A stretch of DNA of 64,000 nt from Pseudomonas brassicacearum subsp. brassicacearum. GTDB lineage: Bacteria; Pseudomonadota; Gammaproteobacteria; Pseudomonadales; Pseudomonadaceae. The notes under the pieces were generated by a model, which did no database searches, was not told the DNA's origin, and saw only the letters and a program-made list of their open reading frames with translations. Numbering within the stretch: position 1 is the stretch's first letter; every line of letters starts with the position of its first letter. Shown here piece by piece: positions 51,017-60,095 of this stretch. The stretch lies in NCBI RefSeq assembly GCF_008801605.1, contig NZ_VZPJ01000015.1:84901-148900 (forward strand), in the 5' to 3' direction. A program made the translations under genes and the position numbers.

Positions 51017-51619
51017 TTACTTGGCCATGATCGCCACGAACAGCTCGCAATCCAGGAACCTCTGCAACCAGTCTTGTAGCCGAGGGTAGGGCGCCTGGGC
51101 AAACCAGTCGCGGTCGACGTGGGCGAACTGCCGTATGAAGGGCATCACTGCCACGTCGGCCAGGCTCGGGTGATGCGCCGCCAGAAACGTCCGGGTCTCA
51201 AGCAAGGTCTCCAGCCTGCGCAGAAAGCTTTCACCCTCGCTACGGTAATGTTCCTTCGGGTACTCGGGATGGCGCTCGGGGTATTTGTAGCGATTCAAGT
51301 GCAGCTTGAATACCTGGTCGTTTTCCTCGATCAACGCCGCTGTCAGCGCCTGGCCTTCGGGGTCGTCCCGTAGCCTCCAGTCTTGCGGATCGTGCCGGGC
51401 CAAGGCCCAGTTCATGATCTCCAGGCTTTCATCGATCACCCAGCCATCGACCTGCAGCACCGGCACCGTGCCTTTGCTTGAAAGCGCGAGCATCTCGGCT
51501 GGCTTGGCCTTCAGACTGACTTCGACAATATCCAGTGCGACCGCGCTGTAGCGCAAGGCCATGCGCGCCCGCATGGCGTAGGGACAGCGACGGAAGGAAT
51601 AGAGCGTGGCGTGGCTCAT
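51017..51619 (-). CDS. Glutathione S-transferase family protein
   Basis: A 200-residue two-domain GST. The thioredoxin-like N-terminal domain has LYSFRRCPYAMRARMAL with a Cys-Pro-Tyr motif, and GTVPVLQVDGWVIDESLEIM with the cis-proline and glutathione-binding Glu-Ser. A helical C-terminal domain follows. The CPY motif suggests a glutaredoxin-2-like or beta-class member. Its ATG overlaps the sbcC stop (ATGA), so it is co-translated with sbcDC. The substrate is unknown. Confidence 0.88.
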   Translation of the reverse strand: MSHATLYSFRRCPYAMRARMALRYSAVALDIVEVSLKAKPAEMLALSSKGTVPVLQVDGWVIDESLEIMNWALARHDPQDWRLRDDPEGQALTAALIEENDQVFKLHLNRYKYPERHPEYPKEHYRSEGESFLRRLETLLETRTFLAAHHPSLADVAVMPFIRQFAHVDRDWFAQAPYPRLQDWLQRFLDCELFVAIMAK

Positions 51620-54600
51620 TTCACCTCCACTGTGCTCAAGCCGTTGCCCTGGCGACGCACCTGGATCTGCACCGGGATCCGCTCGTGCATTTCCTGCACG
51701 TGGGAGATCACCGCGACCTTGCGGCCCTGGGCCTGGAGGCCGTCGAGGGCGTCCATCGCCAGTTGCAGCGATTCGGGGTCGAGGCTGCCGAAGCCTTCGT
51801 CGATGAACAGCGATTCGATCTTCAGTGTGCTGGACGCCATCGAGGCCAGGCCCAATGCCAAGGCGAGGGAGACCAGGAAGGTTTCGCCGCCGGACAACGA
51901 ATGCACCGAGCGCAGTTCATCGCCCATTTCCGTGTCCATCACCAGCAGCCCGAGCATGCTGCCGCCGCGCTTGAGCCGGTAGCGGCGCACCAGTTGCCGC
52001 AGTTGGGCATTGGCGTGGTGCACTAGCAAGTCGAGGTTGTAGGCCTGAGCCAGCTTGCGGAAACGGTCGCCGGTGGCCGAACCGATCAGGGCATCGAGGC
52101 GCGCCCAGCGCTGGTACTCGTTGTAGGCCTGTTCGATCTGCTGGGCCAGGGCCTGGTTGGCGTTCTGCCGGCGCTGGTCTTCGGCCTGTTCGGCGCGCAG
52201 TTCGGCGCAGTGCTGTTCGCTTACGGCGAATTGGCCTTGCAGTTCGGTGAGAGCCTGGGCGAGTTGCTCAGGCGCCAGGTTGCCATTGTGTTGGGCCTGG
52301 TGGTTTTGCAGGCGCTGCTCGCGTTCGGTGAGCAGGACTCTGGCTTGTTCGATGGCTTTTTCGCCGTTGAGCAAGCGCTGGCGCAACTGGCTGACGTGTT
52401 GCTCGTCCAGGCCGAGCAGGGCCTCGAGGGCGGCATCGTCCAGTTCCGGATGGGTGGTGCGCCATTGCGCGATACCGGCGGCCAGCGCCTGGCGTTCGTG
52501 GTCCAGGGATTGCGCCTGTTCCTGTCGGGCCTTGAGTTCGGCGGCCAGTTGCACCAGATCGTTGCGCAATTGCTGCAACTGCTGATTGGCCGTCGCCTCG
52601 GCATCCCGCGTCTGTTCCAGGCGCTGGTCGAGTTGTTGCTGCCACTGTTCGGCGCTGGTGTGCTCGCCGAGCAATCGCGTGAGTTTCTCCTGGCAGGCCT
52701 GTTGTTGCTCGCTCAGGGCGCTGAATTGCAGGCGGGCCGCTTCCAGTTGCTGGAGGCGGGTCTGCTGGCGGTCCTGTTCTTTCTCCAGGGTCTGCTGGCG
52801 CTGGAGCTGTTCGCCCAGTTCGTCGCGCTGCTGTTCCAGTTGCTCCAGGCGCTGGGCGATCTGCTGGTCGAGCTGCAAGAAGGTTGCGGCGGGTTCGCTG
52901 CGCAAGGCCTGCAGGGTGTCAGCGGGTAGCAGGGCGCTGAAGTGGCTCAGTTCCTCGTCCAGGCGCTGGCGGTCGCGGGCCAGCTCCTGCTGCTGGTTGC
53001 CCAGGTGCTGTGAGGCCTGTTGGCTGGCTGCCTCGGCTTCACGCAGCCGCTGCGTCATGCGCGCGGCGTCCTGCTGCAGGGTCAGCAGGGCGGTTTGCCG
53101 TTGTTCGTCCTGGCTGATGCGCAGGTTCAGTTGGCTGTTCTGCTGGGTCAGCCAGGCGTCGCGCTTGTTTGTCTCCTGGGCCAGCAGTTGCGCCGACAAC
53201 GGGTGGGCTTCAAGGCTGGGTGCCAGGCTCTGTTGCTGGCTGGCGAGCTGTTCCTGCTGCTGTTTGAGTTCCTTGAGCTGGGCGATGACCCCGCTGTATT
53301 GCGCCCGCAGGTCGATGACTTTTTCATTGAGCAGGTCGACGGCCTTGCGGGCGTTGGCTTCTTCGGTTTCATCAAAGCGCCCGAGGTTTTCCAGCAGGGC
53401 TTCGGGCTGATGATAAGGATGCTCGATGCTGCCACACACGGGGCAGGGCTGTTCATCCTGCAACTGTGCGCGCAGTTGCTCGACGCTTTCGCTGCGGGCC
53501 AGGCGCTGGCGCTCCAGCAGTTCACGGGTGACGGTCAGGGTCTGTTCGGCAATGGTCAGTTCGGCCTTGGCTTCGCCGCCTTCACGCACCAGCCGGTCAC
53601 GTTCCTGCAACGCCCGTTGCTGGCGTTGTTCAAGTTCGGCGCCGCGTTTGTCCAGCTCTTGCTGACTGGCCCACAGCCGGGTCAGGTCTTCAAAAGCACG
53701 CAATTGCTTGCGGTTGTCTTGCAGCAGATTGCCAAGCAACTGGATCTGTTCGGCCACTGCCTCCGGCTCGGCGCCGGCTTCCTTGTAGAGCACTTCGAGG
53801 TCTTGCCGGTGGGTGGCGAGTTCCTCGGCGGCGCGGGCGGCGCCTTGTTCCAGTGTGGCGAGTTCGGCCTGGCCCTGGTTCAGGCGATTGCCGATCAGCA
53901 TCAGTTGTTGGAGGCGATCGCGATAGGCGTTCCAGGCATCGCTGAGCGGGGTCAGGTGCGTGCTTTGTTCCAACGTGCCGGCGATGCGCTGCAAGCGCTC
54001 GGCCACCTGCCTTTGCTGTTCGAGCAAGGTGTCGATGGTGCGCTGGCCTTCGGTGCAGGCCTGCTGTGCCTGTTCCTGGCGCTCGGCGCCCTGGCTGGCG
54101 TCCCTGGCGAGGCGGGCCAGGGTACTTTGCTCTTCAAAGGCCTGGCGCAGCAACGGCGCGCTGTCGCTGCTGTGTTGCCGGGCCGCAGCCAGCGCCAGTT
54201 GCGCGGCGCCCAGGCTTTTTTCCAGTTCGGCCTGCTGGTCATGGAGATTGAGCTGCTGCTGGGTAAGCTGCTGGATCTGCACGGCCAAGGGGGCGAGCTG
54301 TCGGCTCAGTTCGGCCTGGCGAATGAACTGATGGCGCTGGGGCGCCAGTTGCTCCAGGCGAACCAGTTTCAGGCGTTCGTCGGCCAGGGCGTTCCAATCG
54401 GCCTGGGCCTGTTGCAGCTGTTCGGCGGCGCTGGCGTGTTCATCCTGCAACAGGCCCAGGTCGCGCAGCCAGGTGTGCTGCTGCTCCAGTTGCTTGAGTT
54501 GCGCCTGTTGGGCCTTGAGTTGTTGCTGGGCGTCGTTGAAACGCTGGTCCAGCTCGGCCCGGGCCTCGGGGGCCAGCGGCGTGACACCGGTGGCCTGGTC

Positions 54601-55257
54601 CTGCAACTGCCGGTGGCTGTCCTTGGCTTGCTTGGCCTTGTCGAAGGCGCGGCGGCCGAGGCGGGTATACAGGGCGGTGTCGGTGAGCTTTTCCAGCAGT
54701 TCACTGCGATCGTTGTCATCGGCCTTGAGGAACGCGCTGAACTCGCTCTGGGCCAGCAGCACGGCCCGGGTGAACTGTTCGAAGTTCAGGCCCAGGGCCG
54801 CTTCGAGCTGGGTCTTGTATTCGCCTTTCTGGCTCGCCAGCAGTTGATCGTTGTCCAGGTCCCGCAGGCTCTGGCGGCTGGCTTGCAACTTGCCGCCGGC
54901 TTTTTCCCGGGCGCGATTGGCTTCCCAGCGGGCCCGATAGCGGCGTCCGTCGATGCCGCGAAAATCCACTTCGGCATAGCCATCGCCGGTACCTCGGCGC
55001 AACAGCGTGCGCGGATCGCCCGTGGCAATCTCGCCATCGACGTCCGGTACCTTGGCGTCACGCCCGGTGTTATTGAGGCGCGGCACGGCGCCGAACAGCG
55101 CCAGGCACAGGGCGTCGAGCAGCGTGCTCTTGCCGGCGCCCGTGGGGCCGGTAATGGCGAACAGGCCGGCGCTGGCCAAGGGCTCGGCGGTGAAATCGAT
55201 TTCAAACGGCCCGGCCAGGGACGCCAGGTTCTTGAGGCGGATCGCGAGGATCTTCAT
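51616..55257 (-). CDS. sbcC: Exonuclease SbcC
   Basis: A 1213-residue ATPase of the Rad50/SMC type, the partner of SbcD in cleaving DNA hairpins and double-strand ends. Walker A is GPTGAGKSTLLDAL near residues 38-51. The ABC signature is SLSGGETFLVSLALALGLA and Walker B is LFIDEGFGSLDPESL near the C-terminus. Between them are long Gln/Glu/Leu-rich coiled coils, and the zinc-hook CPVC lies at 605-608. Length is within the family range (E. coli 1048), with slightly long coils. It overlaps sbcD by four bases. Confidence 0.95.
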   Translation of the reverse strand: MKILAIRLKNLASLAGPFEIDFTAEPLASAGLFAITGPTGAGKSTLLDALCLALFGAVPRLNNTGRDAKVPDVDGEIATGDPRTLLRRGTGDGYAEVDFRGIDGRRYRARWEANRAREKAGGKLQASRQSLRDLDNDQLLASQKGEYKTQLEAALGLNFEQFTRAVLLAQSEFSAFLKADDNDRSELLEKLTDTALYTRLGRRAFDKAKQAKDSHRQLQDQATGVTPLAPEARAELDQRFNDAQQQLKAQQAQLKQLEQQHTWLRDLGLLQDEHASAAEQLQQAQADWNALADERLKLVRLEQLAPQRHQFIRQAELSRQLAPLAVQIQQLTQQQLNLHDQQAELEKSLGAAQLALAAARQHSSDSAPLLRQAFEEQSTLARLARDASQGAERQEQAQQACTEGQRTIDTLLEQQRQVAERLQRIAGTLEQSTHLTPLSDAWNAYRDRLQQLMLIGNRLNQGQAELATLEQGAARAAEELATHRQDLEVLYKEAGAEPEAVAEQIQLLGNLLQDNRKQLRAFEDLTRLWASQQELDKRGAELEQRQQRALQERDRLVREGGEAKAELTIAEQTLTVTRELLERQRLARSESVEQLRAQLQDEQPCPVCGSIEHPYHQPEALLENLGRFDETEEANARKAVDLLNEKVIDLRAQYSGVIAQLKELKQQQEQLASQQQSLAPSLEAHPLSAQLLAQETNKRDAWLTQQNSQLNLRISQDEQRQTALLTLQQDAARMTQRLREAEAASQQASQHLGNQQQELARDRQRLDEELSHFSALLPADTLQALRSEPAATFLQLDQQIAQRLEQLEQQRDELGEQLQRQQTLEKEQDRQQTRLQQLEAARLQFSALSEQQQACQEKLTRLLGEHTSAEQWQQQLDQRLEQTRDAEATANQQLQQLRNDLVQLAAELKARQEQAQSLDHERQALAAGIAQWRTTHPELDDAALEALLGLDEQHVSQLRQRLLNGEKAIEQARVLLTEREQRLQNHQAQHNGNLAPEQLAQALTELQGQFAVSEQHCAELRAEQAEDQRRQNANQALAQQIEQAYNEYQRWARLDALIGSATGDRFRKLAQAYNLDLLVHHANAQLRQLVRRYRLKRGGSMLGLLVMDTEMGDELRSVHSLSGGETFLVSLALALGLASMASSTLKIESLFIDEGFGSLDPESLQLAMDALDGLQAQGRKVAVISHVQEMHERIPVQIQVRRQGNGLSTVEVK

Positions 55258-56498
55258 GGCTGCTCGCTCTCCATCTGCACGTCTTGCAACAGCACGGCAA
55301 AGTCCTTGAGGGTCTGTTCGTCCACTTCGTTGCCGTAGGTGTCCTGCCAGGCGCGGCTGAACAACTCCTGCGGGCTGAGTTGATCCAGCTCCACCAGCGC
55401 GCTGCCATCATCGGCACTGCCAGCGCCACCGTTGCCGGCATACTCGGCGGCGATCCGCACCAGGCGTACGGCCTTGCCTTGCAGTGCGGTCTCCACCTGG
55501 TGACGCAGGTCCGGCTGCGGCTCATCGAGGCGCACCCGCACTTCCAGCCAGGGTTGGCGCTGGACATCGGCCAGCAGGTCGATGTCGGGCAGGTCCTTGA
55601 GTTGCACCAGGAGATCGGCCAGTGGCGCCGGGCCCAGGCGTTGCAGGTTGACGGCCCGCGGGATCAGGCGCGGCTCGACCTTGACCAGGGCTTCGCCGTC
55701 CAGGGTGATGTCGAGGATCTGATGCTGATAGCCGATCTCCGAAAATGACAGCGGGATCGGCGAACCGCTGTAGCGGATACGCTCTTCACCGTTGACCTTC
55801 TGCGGCTTGTGCAAGTGGCCGAGGGCGACGTAGCTGATGCTCGGGCCGAACAGGCTGGCGGGCAGGGCCTCGGCGTTGCCGATGATCAGGCTGCGCTCGG
55901 AATCCTCGGACACCGAACCACCGGCCATGTGCGCATGACTGATGGCGATCAGCGCCTGGCCTTTCTTGCGCTTGTTGTTGGCCGCGGCGATCAGCCACTC
56001 ATGCACCTGGCCGATGCCTCGCAGGTAGTCGTCGCCCAGTTGCGCACCGGTGACTTCGGCAGGGCGCAGGAACGGCAGGGCCAGGCACCACGCCTTGACC
56101 TTGCCTTTGGCATCGGGCAACGGCAACAACAGGCGCTCGACGTCCAGTTGACCGTCGTCCAGCCACAGCACCCGACCCAGGGCATGGGTGCGCAGGCGTC
56201 GCATCAGCGGCGCAGGCAGCTCGATCCGCGAGCCAGAGTCGTGGTTGCCGGCGATCATCACGATGGTCAGGTTGGCGTTCTGTTCATGGGCACTGACGAT
56301 GAAATCGTACAGCCGCTCCTGGGCTTTGACCGGCGGGTTGACGGTGTCGAAGATGTCGCCAGCGATCAGCAATACGTCGGGCTTTTCGTGGGTCAGTTGA
56401 CGCAGCAGCCAGTCGAGGAAGCAGGCGTGTTCGAAATCGCGTTCCTGGCCGTGCAGGTTTTGCCCCAGGTGCCAGTCGGAGGTGTGAAACAGACGCAA
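55254..56498 (-). CDS. sbcD: Exonuclease SbcD
   Basis: A 414-residue Mre11-type nuclease. Phosphoesterase motifs in order are HTSDWHLGQ (5-13), LLIAGDIFDTVNPP (about 43-56), MIAGNHDSGSR (about 81-91) and AISHAHMAGG (about 180-189). A C-terminal capping domain completes the chain. It first appears on the minus-strand unit sbcD-sbcC-GST; its stop overlaps the sbcC ATG. SbcCD processes hairpins formed by palindromes, of which this window has many. Confidence 0.95.
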   Translation of the reverse strand: MRLFHTSDWHLGQNLHGQERDFEHACFLDWLLRQLTHEKPDVLLIAGDIFDTVNPPVKAQERLYDFIVSAHEQNANLTIVMIAGNHDSGSRIELPAPLMRRLRTHALGRVLWLDDGQLDVERLLLPLPDAKGKVKAWCLALPFLRPAEVTGAQLGDDYLRGIGQVHEWLIAAANNKRKKGQALIAISHAHMAGGSVSEDSERSLIIGNAEALPASLFGPSISYVALGHLHKPQKVNGEERIRYSGSPIPLSFSEIGYQHQILDITLDGEALVKVEPRLIPRAVNLQRLGPAPLADLLVQLKDLPDIDLLADVQRQPWLEVRVRLDEPQPDLRHQVETALQGKAVRLVRIAAEYAGNGGAGSADDGSALVELDQLSPQELFSRAWQDTYGNEVDEQTLKDFAVLLQDVQMESEQP

Positions 56499-56621
56499 GG
56501 TGAACTCCAGGAAACTGATGATGGCCGCGGTGAAGAAGAGGGCGGCTAAAAGAAGCAGAGTTTACTGGGAAACCGGGGCTAGGACTTGTTCAACTTCGCT
56601 GGATCTATGAACACTGATCCT

Positions 56622-56702
56622 GTGGCAAGGATATTTATGTGGGAGCAAGGCTTGCCCGCCATGCTCCCACCCGTTTTGCCCGCACATAAAACCCCTCGCC
56701 AC
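56622..56702. repeat. Hybrid imperfect inverted repeat
   Basis: Outer arms GTGGCAAGG / CCTCGCCAC enclose TTTATGTGGG / CCGCACATAAA and a degenerate AGCAAGGCTTGCCCGC REP. It combines the post-pepN hairpin family and the AAGGCTTGCCC REP family, between sbcD and batD. Confidence 0.6.
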
Positions 56703-56724
56703 AAAGGCTACGAAAAAAGCGGGT

Positions 56725-58362
56725 TTATTTGGGGTAAAGCGGCGGCAACCCCGAATCACCCGCCGAGCCCAGCCCCCCTTCGGTGGGCGGGATGGTGCGG
56801 ATGGCCCGCCACAAGTCTTCACCCTGCCAATGCTGGCCGGTTTCGCTGTAGAGCGCGCCGTTGAGGCCGTCCAGGGCGTCGGACAGCGGCACGAAACGCG
56901 CCGCCATGTCGGCCAGGGTTTCCGGCTGCTGGCGGGCCCAGGCGTCCAGGGCCTGGCGGGTGGCGTGGGGGTCGTTGGCCAGGCAGGTACGTTTGAGGTC
57001 ATCCAGCAGGGTGCGTGGGCTCGGTCCGGTCTGGGTCGAGCGCAGGATCGCTGGCTGCCAGCGGGCGCGCCACCACAAGCCAAAGCCCAGCAGCGTGGTG
57101 CAGGCGAGGAGGAAGGTGCTCAGTTGCCAGTACCACAGGGCCTCGCTGTCGACCGTTGTCACGATCTGCGTCGTGCCGGCCGGCGTGTCCACCATCAAGC
57201 TTGGATTGTTCGCCACTTGCAGGGTCCGCGCCGGGAGGCTGGTGCGGTCCAGGTGGTCTTCCAGGGTGTTCCACCAGACCACTTCCACCGGTGGCAGCTC
57301 GATGGTCCCGCTGCGGTTGGGCACCAGGGCCTCGCGGTCTTCGCGGCTGCCCACCAGCCCGCGCTCGCTGTTGCGGCTGCTGAGTACCGGTTGGTCCGGA
57401 TAGCGTCGCAGGCCGTTGATCTCCGTGGCCGGTAGCGGTGGCAACTGGGCGCTGGCCAGGCCTTCGGCTTCCAGGGTCAGGCTGCGGGTCAGGGAATCGC
57501 CCACCTGGCTGTGGGTCGGTTCCGGGCTCCAGCTTTCACTCAAGGACAGGCTGCGTGCCGGCAGCCAGGGCACGTCGGCCGGATAGCTGGCAGGCTTGGG
57601 CTTGACGCGCAGCAACAGTTGCGCGGAGCTTACCCGCATCAACTGGCCGGGTTTGGGGCCCGAAGGTACGGCGTCCTGGGCTACCGGCTCGACCAGGGTG
57701 GCACTGAATGTCTGGGCCGGAATCGTCAGTTCGCCGCTGCGTTGCGGATAGATGCCGTAGCGCAGTTCGATCACGCCATGGCGGACATCGTTGATGACTT
57801 TTTCATAGGTGCGCGATTCGCCCAGTTGCTCGGTGCGGGCATCGGGAATGTGCAGCGGCGTGAGGCTGCTGTCGTCGTACAGCGACACCGAATGGTAGAT
57901 GCGCAGGGTCAAGATCGCCTGGGCCTGAACATACACTTCGGTCTGGTCGAGGCTGGCCTCGATGAATACTGCTGCCAGGGGCTGGGAGGCGTTGCGGGTT
58001 TCGCCTTCGACCACTTGCAGGGTGATCGGCTGGCTGGTCACTTCGCCCAGTTGCAACGGCGGAATGATCACGGTGCCGCTTTGGCGCGGCAGCAGGGTCA
58101 CGATCCAGCGGGTGGTGGCACGGTTCTCACCGTCGAGGGTCGTCAACTGGTTGACCTGACGGGTACCGCGCACATCGAACAAGGCCTGGAGCGGGCCCAG
58201 GTCCGGTTTGCCGAACAACGTGGCGTCGTTGGATTCCAGGGTCAGTTCCACCGTTTCCCCGGAGTTCAGGCGGCTGCGGTCCACACTGGCAGTCAGCTGT
58301 GCAGCCTGGGTTCCAGAGGCCCAGAGCAGCAACACGAGGAGGTAGGCGGTGAAGCGGGTCAT
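56725..58362 (-). CDS. batD: BatD-family protein
   Basis: A 545-residue protein with a signal peptide (MTRFTAYLLVLLLWASGTQA) and repeated Ig-like beta domains in the periplasm (about 22-410). A transmembrane segment lies near 418-436 (WYWQLSTFLLACTTLLGFGL) and a cytoplasmic helical tail follows. BatD (oxygen-tolerance) proteins accompany BatA/BatB and MoxR ATPases. It is the last gene of the operon; its start overlaps the batB/C stop as ATGA. The exact role of the Bat complex in Pseudomonas is not settled. Confidence 0.9.
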   Translation of the reverse strand: MTRFTAYLLVLLLWASGTQAAQLTASVDRSRLNSGETVELTLESNDATLFGKPDLGPLQALFDVRGTRQVNQLTTLDGENRATTRWIVTLLPRQSGTVIIPPLQLGEVTSQPITLQVVEGETRNASQPLAAVFIEASLDQTEVYVQAQAILTLRIYHSVSLYDDSSLTPLHIPDARTEQLGESRTYEKVINDVRHGVIELRYGIYPQRSGELTIPAQTFSATLVEPVAQDAVPSGPKPGQLMRVSSAQLLLRVKPKPASYPADVPWLPARSLSLSESWSPEPTHSQVGDSLTRSLTLEAEGLASAQLPPLPATEINGLRRYPDQPVLSSRNSERGLVGSREDREALVPNRSGTIELPPVEVVWWNTLEDHLDRTSLPARTLQVANNPSLMVDTPAGTTQIVTTVDSEALWYWQLSTFLLACTTLLGFGLWWRARWQPAILRSTQTGPSPRTLLDDLKRTCLANDPHATRQALDAWARQQPETLADMAARFVPLSDALDGLNGALYSETGQHWQGEDLWRAIRTIPPTEGGLGSAGDSGLPPLYPK

Positions 58363-60095
58363 TGGGTTTTTTCCTGGGCCTGATGGCTTTGCTGTTCATA
58401 CCAGAATTTACGCCTGAGCAGCTCCCCTGGATTATCCGGGATCTGGCGCAGCCATTGTTCCAGTGCCTGGCGCTGTTCTTCTTCATTGCGCTGACCTGCG
58501 GCAGGACGCAGTGGCGGGGTGGTGGTCTGCTCATCGGGCAGTTCGCTGCCCGGTACATCCTGGGCGGTAGGCGGTTGTGCCGTCCGCGGGGGCTGGGACT
58601 CGTCCGATGTCGTGCTTGGCTCGTGGGAGGGCTGTCCCGGTTCGGAAGACTGGGTGGGTGAGTCGGCGTCTGGCGGTTGCTCGGTGGGGGCCGGCTCCTC
58701 GCTTTCGGCAGGCTTGGGTTCTTCCGGTACGGCGGCCGGCTCTTTCAACAAGCTTTCCACCAGGGCCTTGTTGGTCTGGGCGGGGCGCAGGTCGGGTTGC
58801 AACTCCAGGGCCTGCTCATAGGCATCCAGCGCGGCTTCCAGTTCGCCGCTCCTGGCCAGGGCGTTGCCGCGATTGTAGTGCGCGCGGGCGTCATTGCCTT
58901 CGGCGAAGCGTCGGGCGGCTTCGCTGTATTGACCGGCTTCGTACAGGGCGACGCCTTGCCACTGGCTGTCCTCGAAGTGGGCGGCGGCTTCGGCGGGACG
59001 TTTTTGCTTGAGCAAGTGCTGGCCCTGTTGGTCGGCGCGCAGCCACAGGTCCTGGAATTCGAAGGCGTGGCCGGTTTGCGGCAACACGAACAACAGCGGC
59101 AGGCAGAACAGCCAGCCTCGCCGCCCGGCACAGGCGGCCAACAGCAGCAGGGGCAGGAGCAGCCAATAACCCTGGTCGGCCCAGGTGTCCAGGCGCAGGG
59201 TTTGTCCATCGCTGCGCAGATGGCGAGGACCGTCCAACAGGCCCAGGCCGCGCAGGTCGCTGTCATCCAGGCGCGCCGGCCGGTAGCGGCCGTCCAGCTC
59301 ATTGGAGAACGCCTTGAGGCCCGGGTTGTCGAGGCGCGGCAGTAGAATCGCGCCTTGGGCATCCTTGAGGTAGCTGCCATCCTCTTGGGCCACGGGGGCA
59401 CCTTCCCGGGTACCGATGCCCAGCATCAGCCATTGCGTGGCGGAACCGTCCAGGGCCTGGCGAATGCCTTGGCGCTCCTGCTCATTCAGCGATGAGCCGA
59501 TCAGCAGGATCCGACCCTGTCCAAGCTCGCTCTGGTCCAGCAGGGTCAGCGCCTTGCGGACCGCCAGGTCGGCACGATGGCCGCTCTGCGGCATGATCGA
59601 CGGCGCGAGGGCTTCGAGCAGGTTGGCGCTAGTGGACAGGTCGTCGGACAGCGGCACCAGCGTATGGGCACTGCCGGCATAGACGATGATCGCGGTCTGG
59701 GCGTCGCTGCGGTTCTGCAACAGGTCCAGTACCTTGCGCCGAGCCTGTTCCAGGCGCGTGGGCGGGACGTCGGTGGCGAGCATTTCCGGGGTCAGCTCCA
59801 GCACCACCACCAGCGGGTCGGCGGGTTTCTGGCTAGTCTGTTCGACCCGCGCCCAACTCGGCCCCAGCAACGCCAGCACGATCAACAGCCAACCCAGGCC
59901 CAGGGCAATCCACGGCAACCGGCTTTCACGGCCACTGCCGCCACTGAGCAGCACAGCATGAAAGGCGGGAGGCAGGATCATCTGCCAGCGGCCCACGCGT
60001 TTCTGCCGGTGCCACAGTTGCCAGAGCAACCAGCCCAGCAGAGGCAGCAGCAACACGAACCAGGGGCGTAGCCAATGTGGCCAGAGGGCGATCAT
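58359..60095 (-). CDS. BatB/BatC fusion: VWA domain plus TPR
   Basis: A 578-residue inner-membrane protein. Two N-terminal membrane segments (about 7-27 and 48-70) precede a von Willebrand A domain (about 85-290; the MIDAS is partly degenerate, with LVVVLELTPEML in place of DxSxS). A third membrane segment follows (about 315-345), then TPR repeats (NRGNALARSGELEAALDAYE, about 410-450) and a long Pro/Glu/Thr/Ser-rich tail. BatB-like and BatC-like parts are separate proteins in Bacteroides. Its start overlaps the batA stop. Confidence 0.88.
   Translation of the reverse strand: MIALWPHWLRPWFVLLLPLLGWLLWQLWHRQKRVGRWQMILPPAFHAVLLSGGSGRESRLPWIALGLGWLLIVLALLGPSWARVEQTSQKPADPLVVVLELTPEMLATDVPPTRLEQARRKVLDLLQNRSDAQTAIIVYAGSAHTLVPLSDDLSTSANLLEALAPSIMPQSGHRADLAVRKALTLLDQSELGQGRILLIGSSLNEQERQGIRQALDGSATQWLMLGIGTREGAPVAQEDGSYLKDAQGAILLPRLDNPGLKAFSNELDGRYRPARLDDSDLRGLGLLDGPRHLRSDGQTLRLDTWADQGYWLLLPLLLLAACAGRRGWLFCLPLLFVLPQTGHAFEFQDLWLRADQQGQHLLKQKRPAEAAAHFEDSQWQGVALYEAGQYSEAARRFAEGNDARAHYNRGNALARSGELEAALDAYEQALELQPDLRPAQTNKALVESLLKEPAAVPEEPKPAESEEPAPTEQPPDADSPTQSSEPGQPSHEPSTTSDESQPPRTAQPPTAQDVPGSELPDEQTTTPPLRPAAGQRNEEEQRQALEQWLRQIPDNPGELLRRKFWYEQQSHQAQEKTQ

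Noticed and set aside
53020..55338. A 772-codon open frame on the plus strand opposite sbcC
   Set aside because: It is a leucine/glycine-rich shadow of the sbcC coiled coils. The sbcC frame has Walker, signature and zinc-hook motifs.
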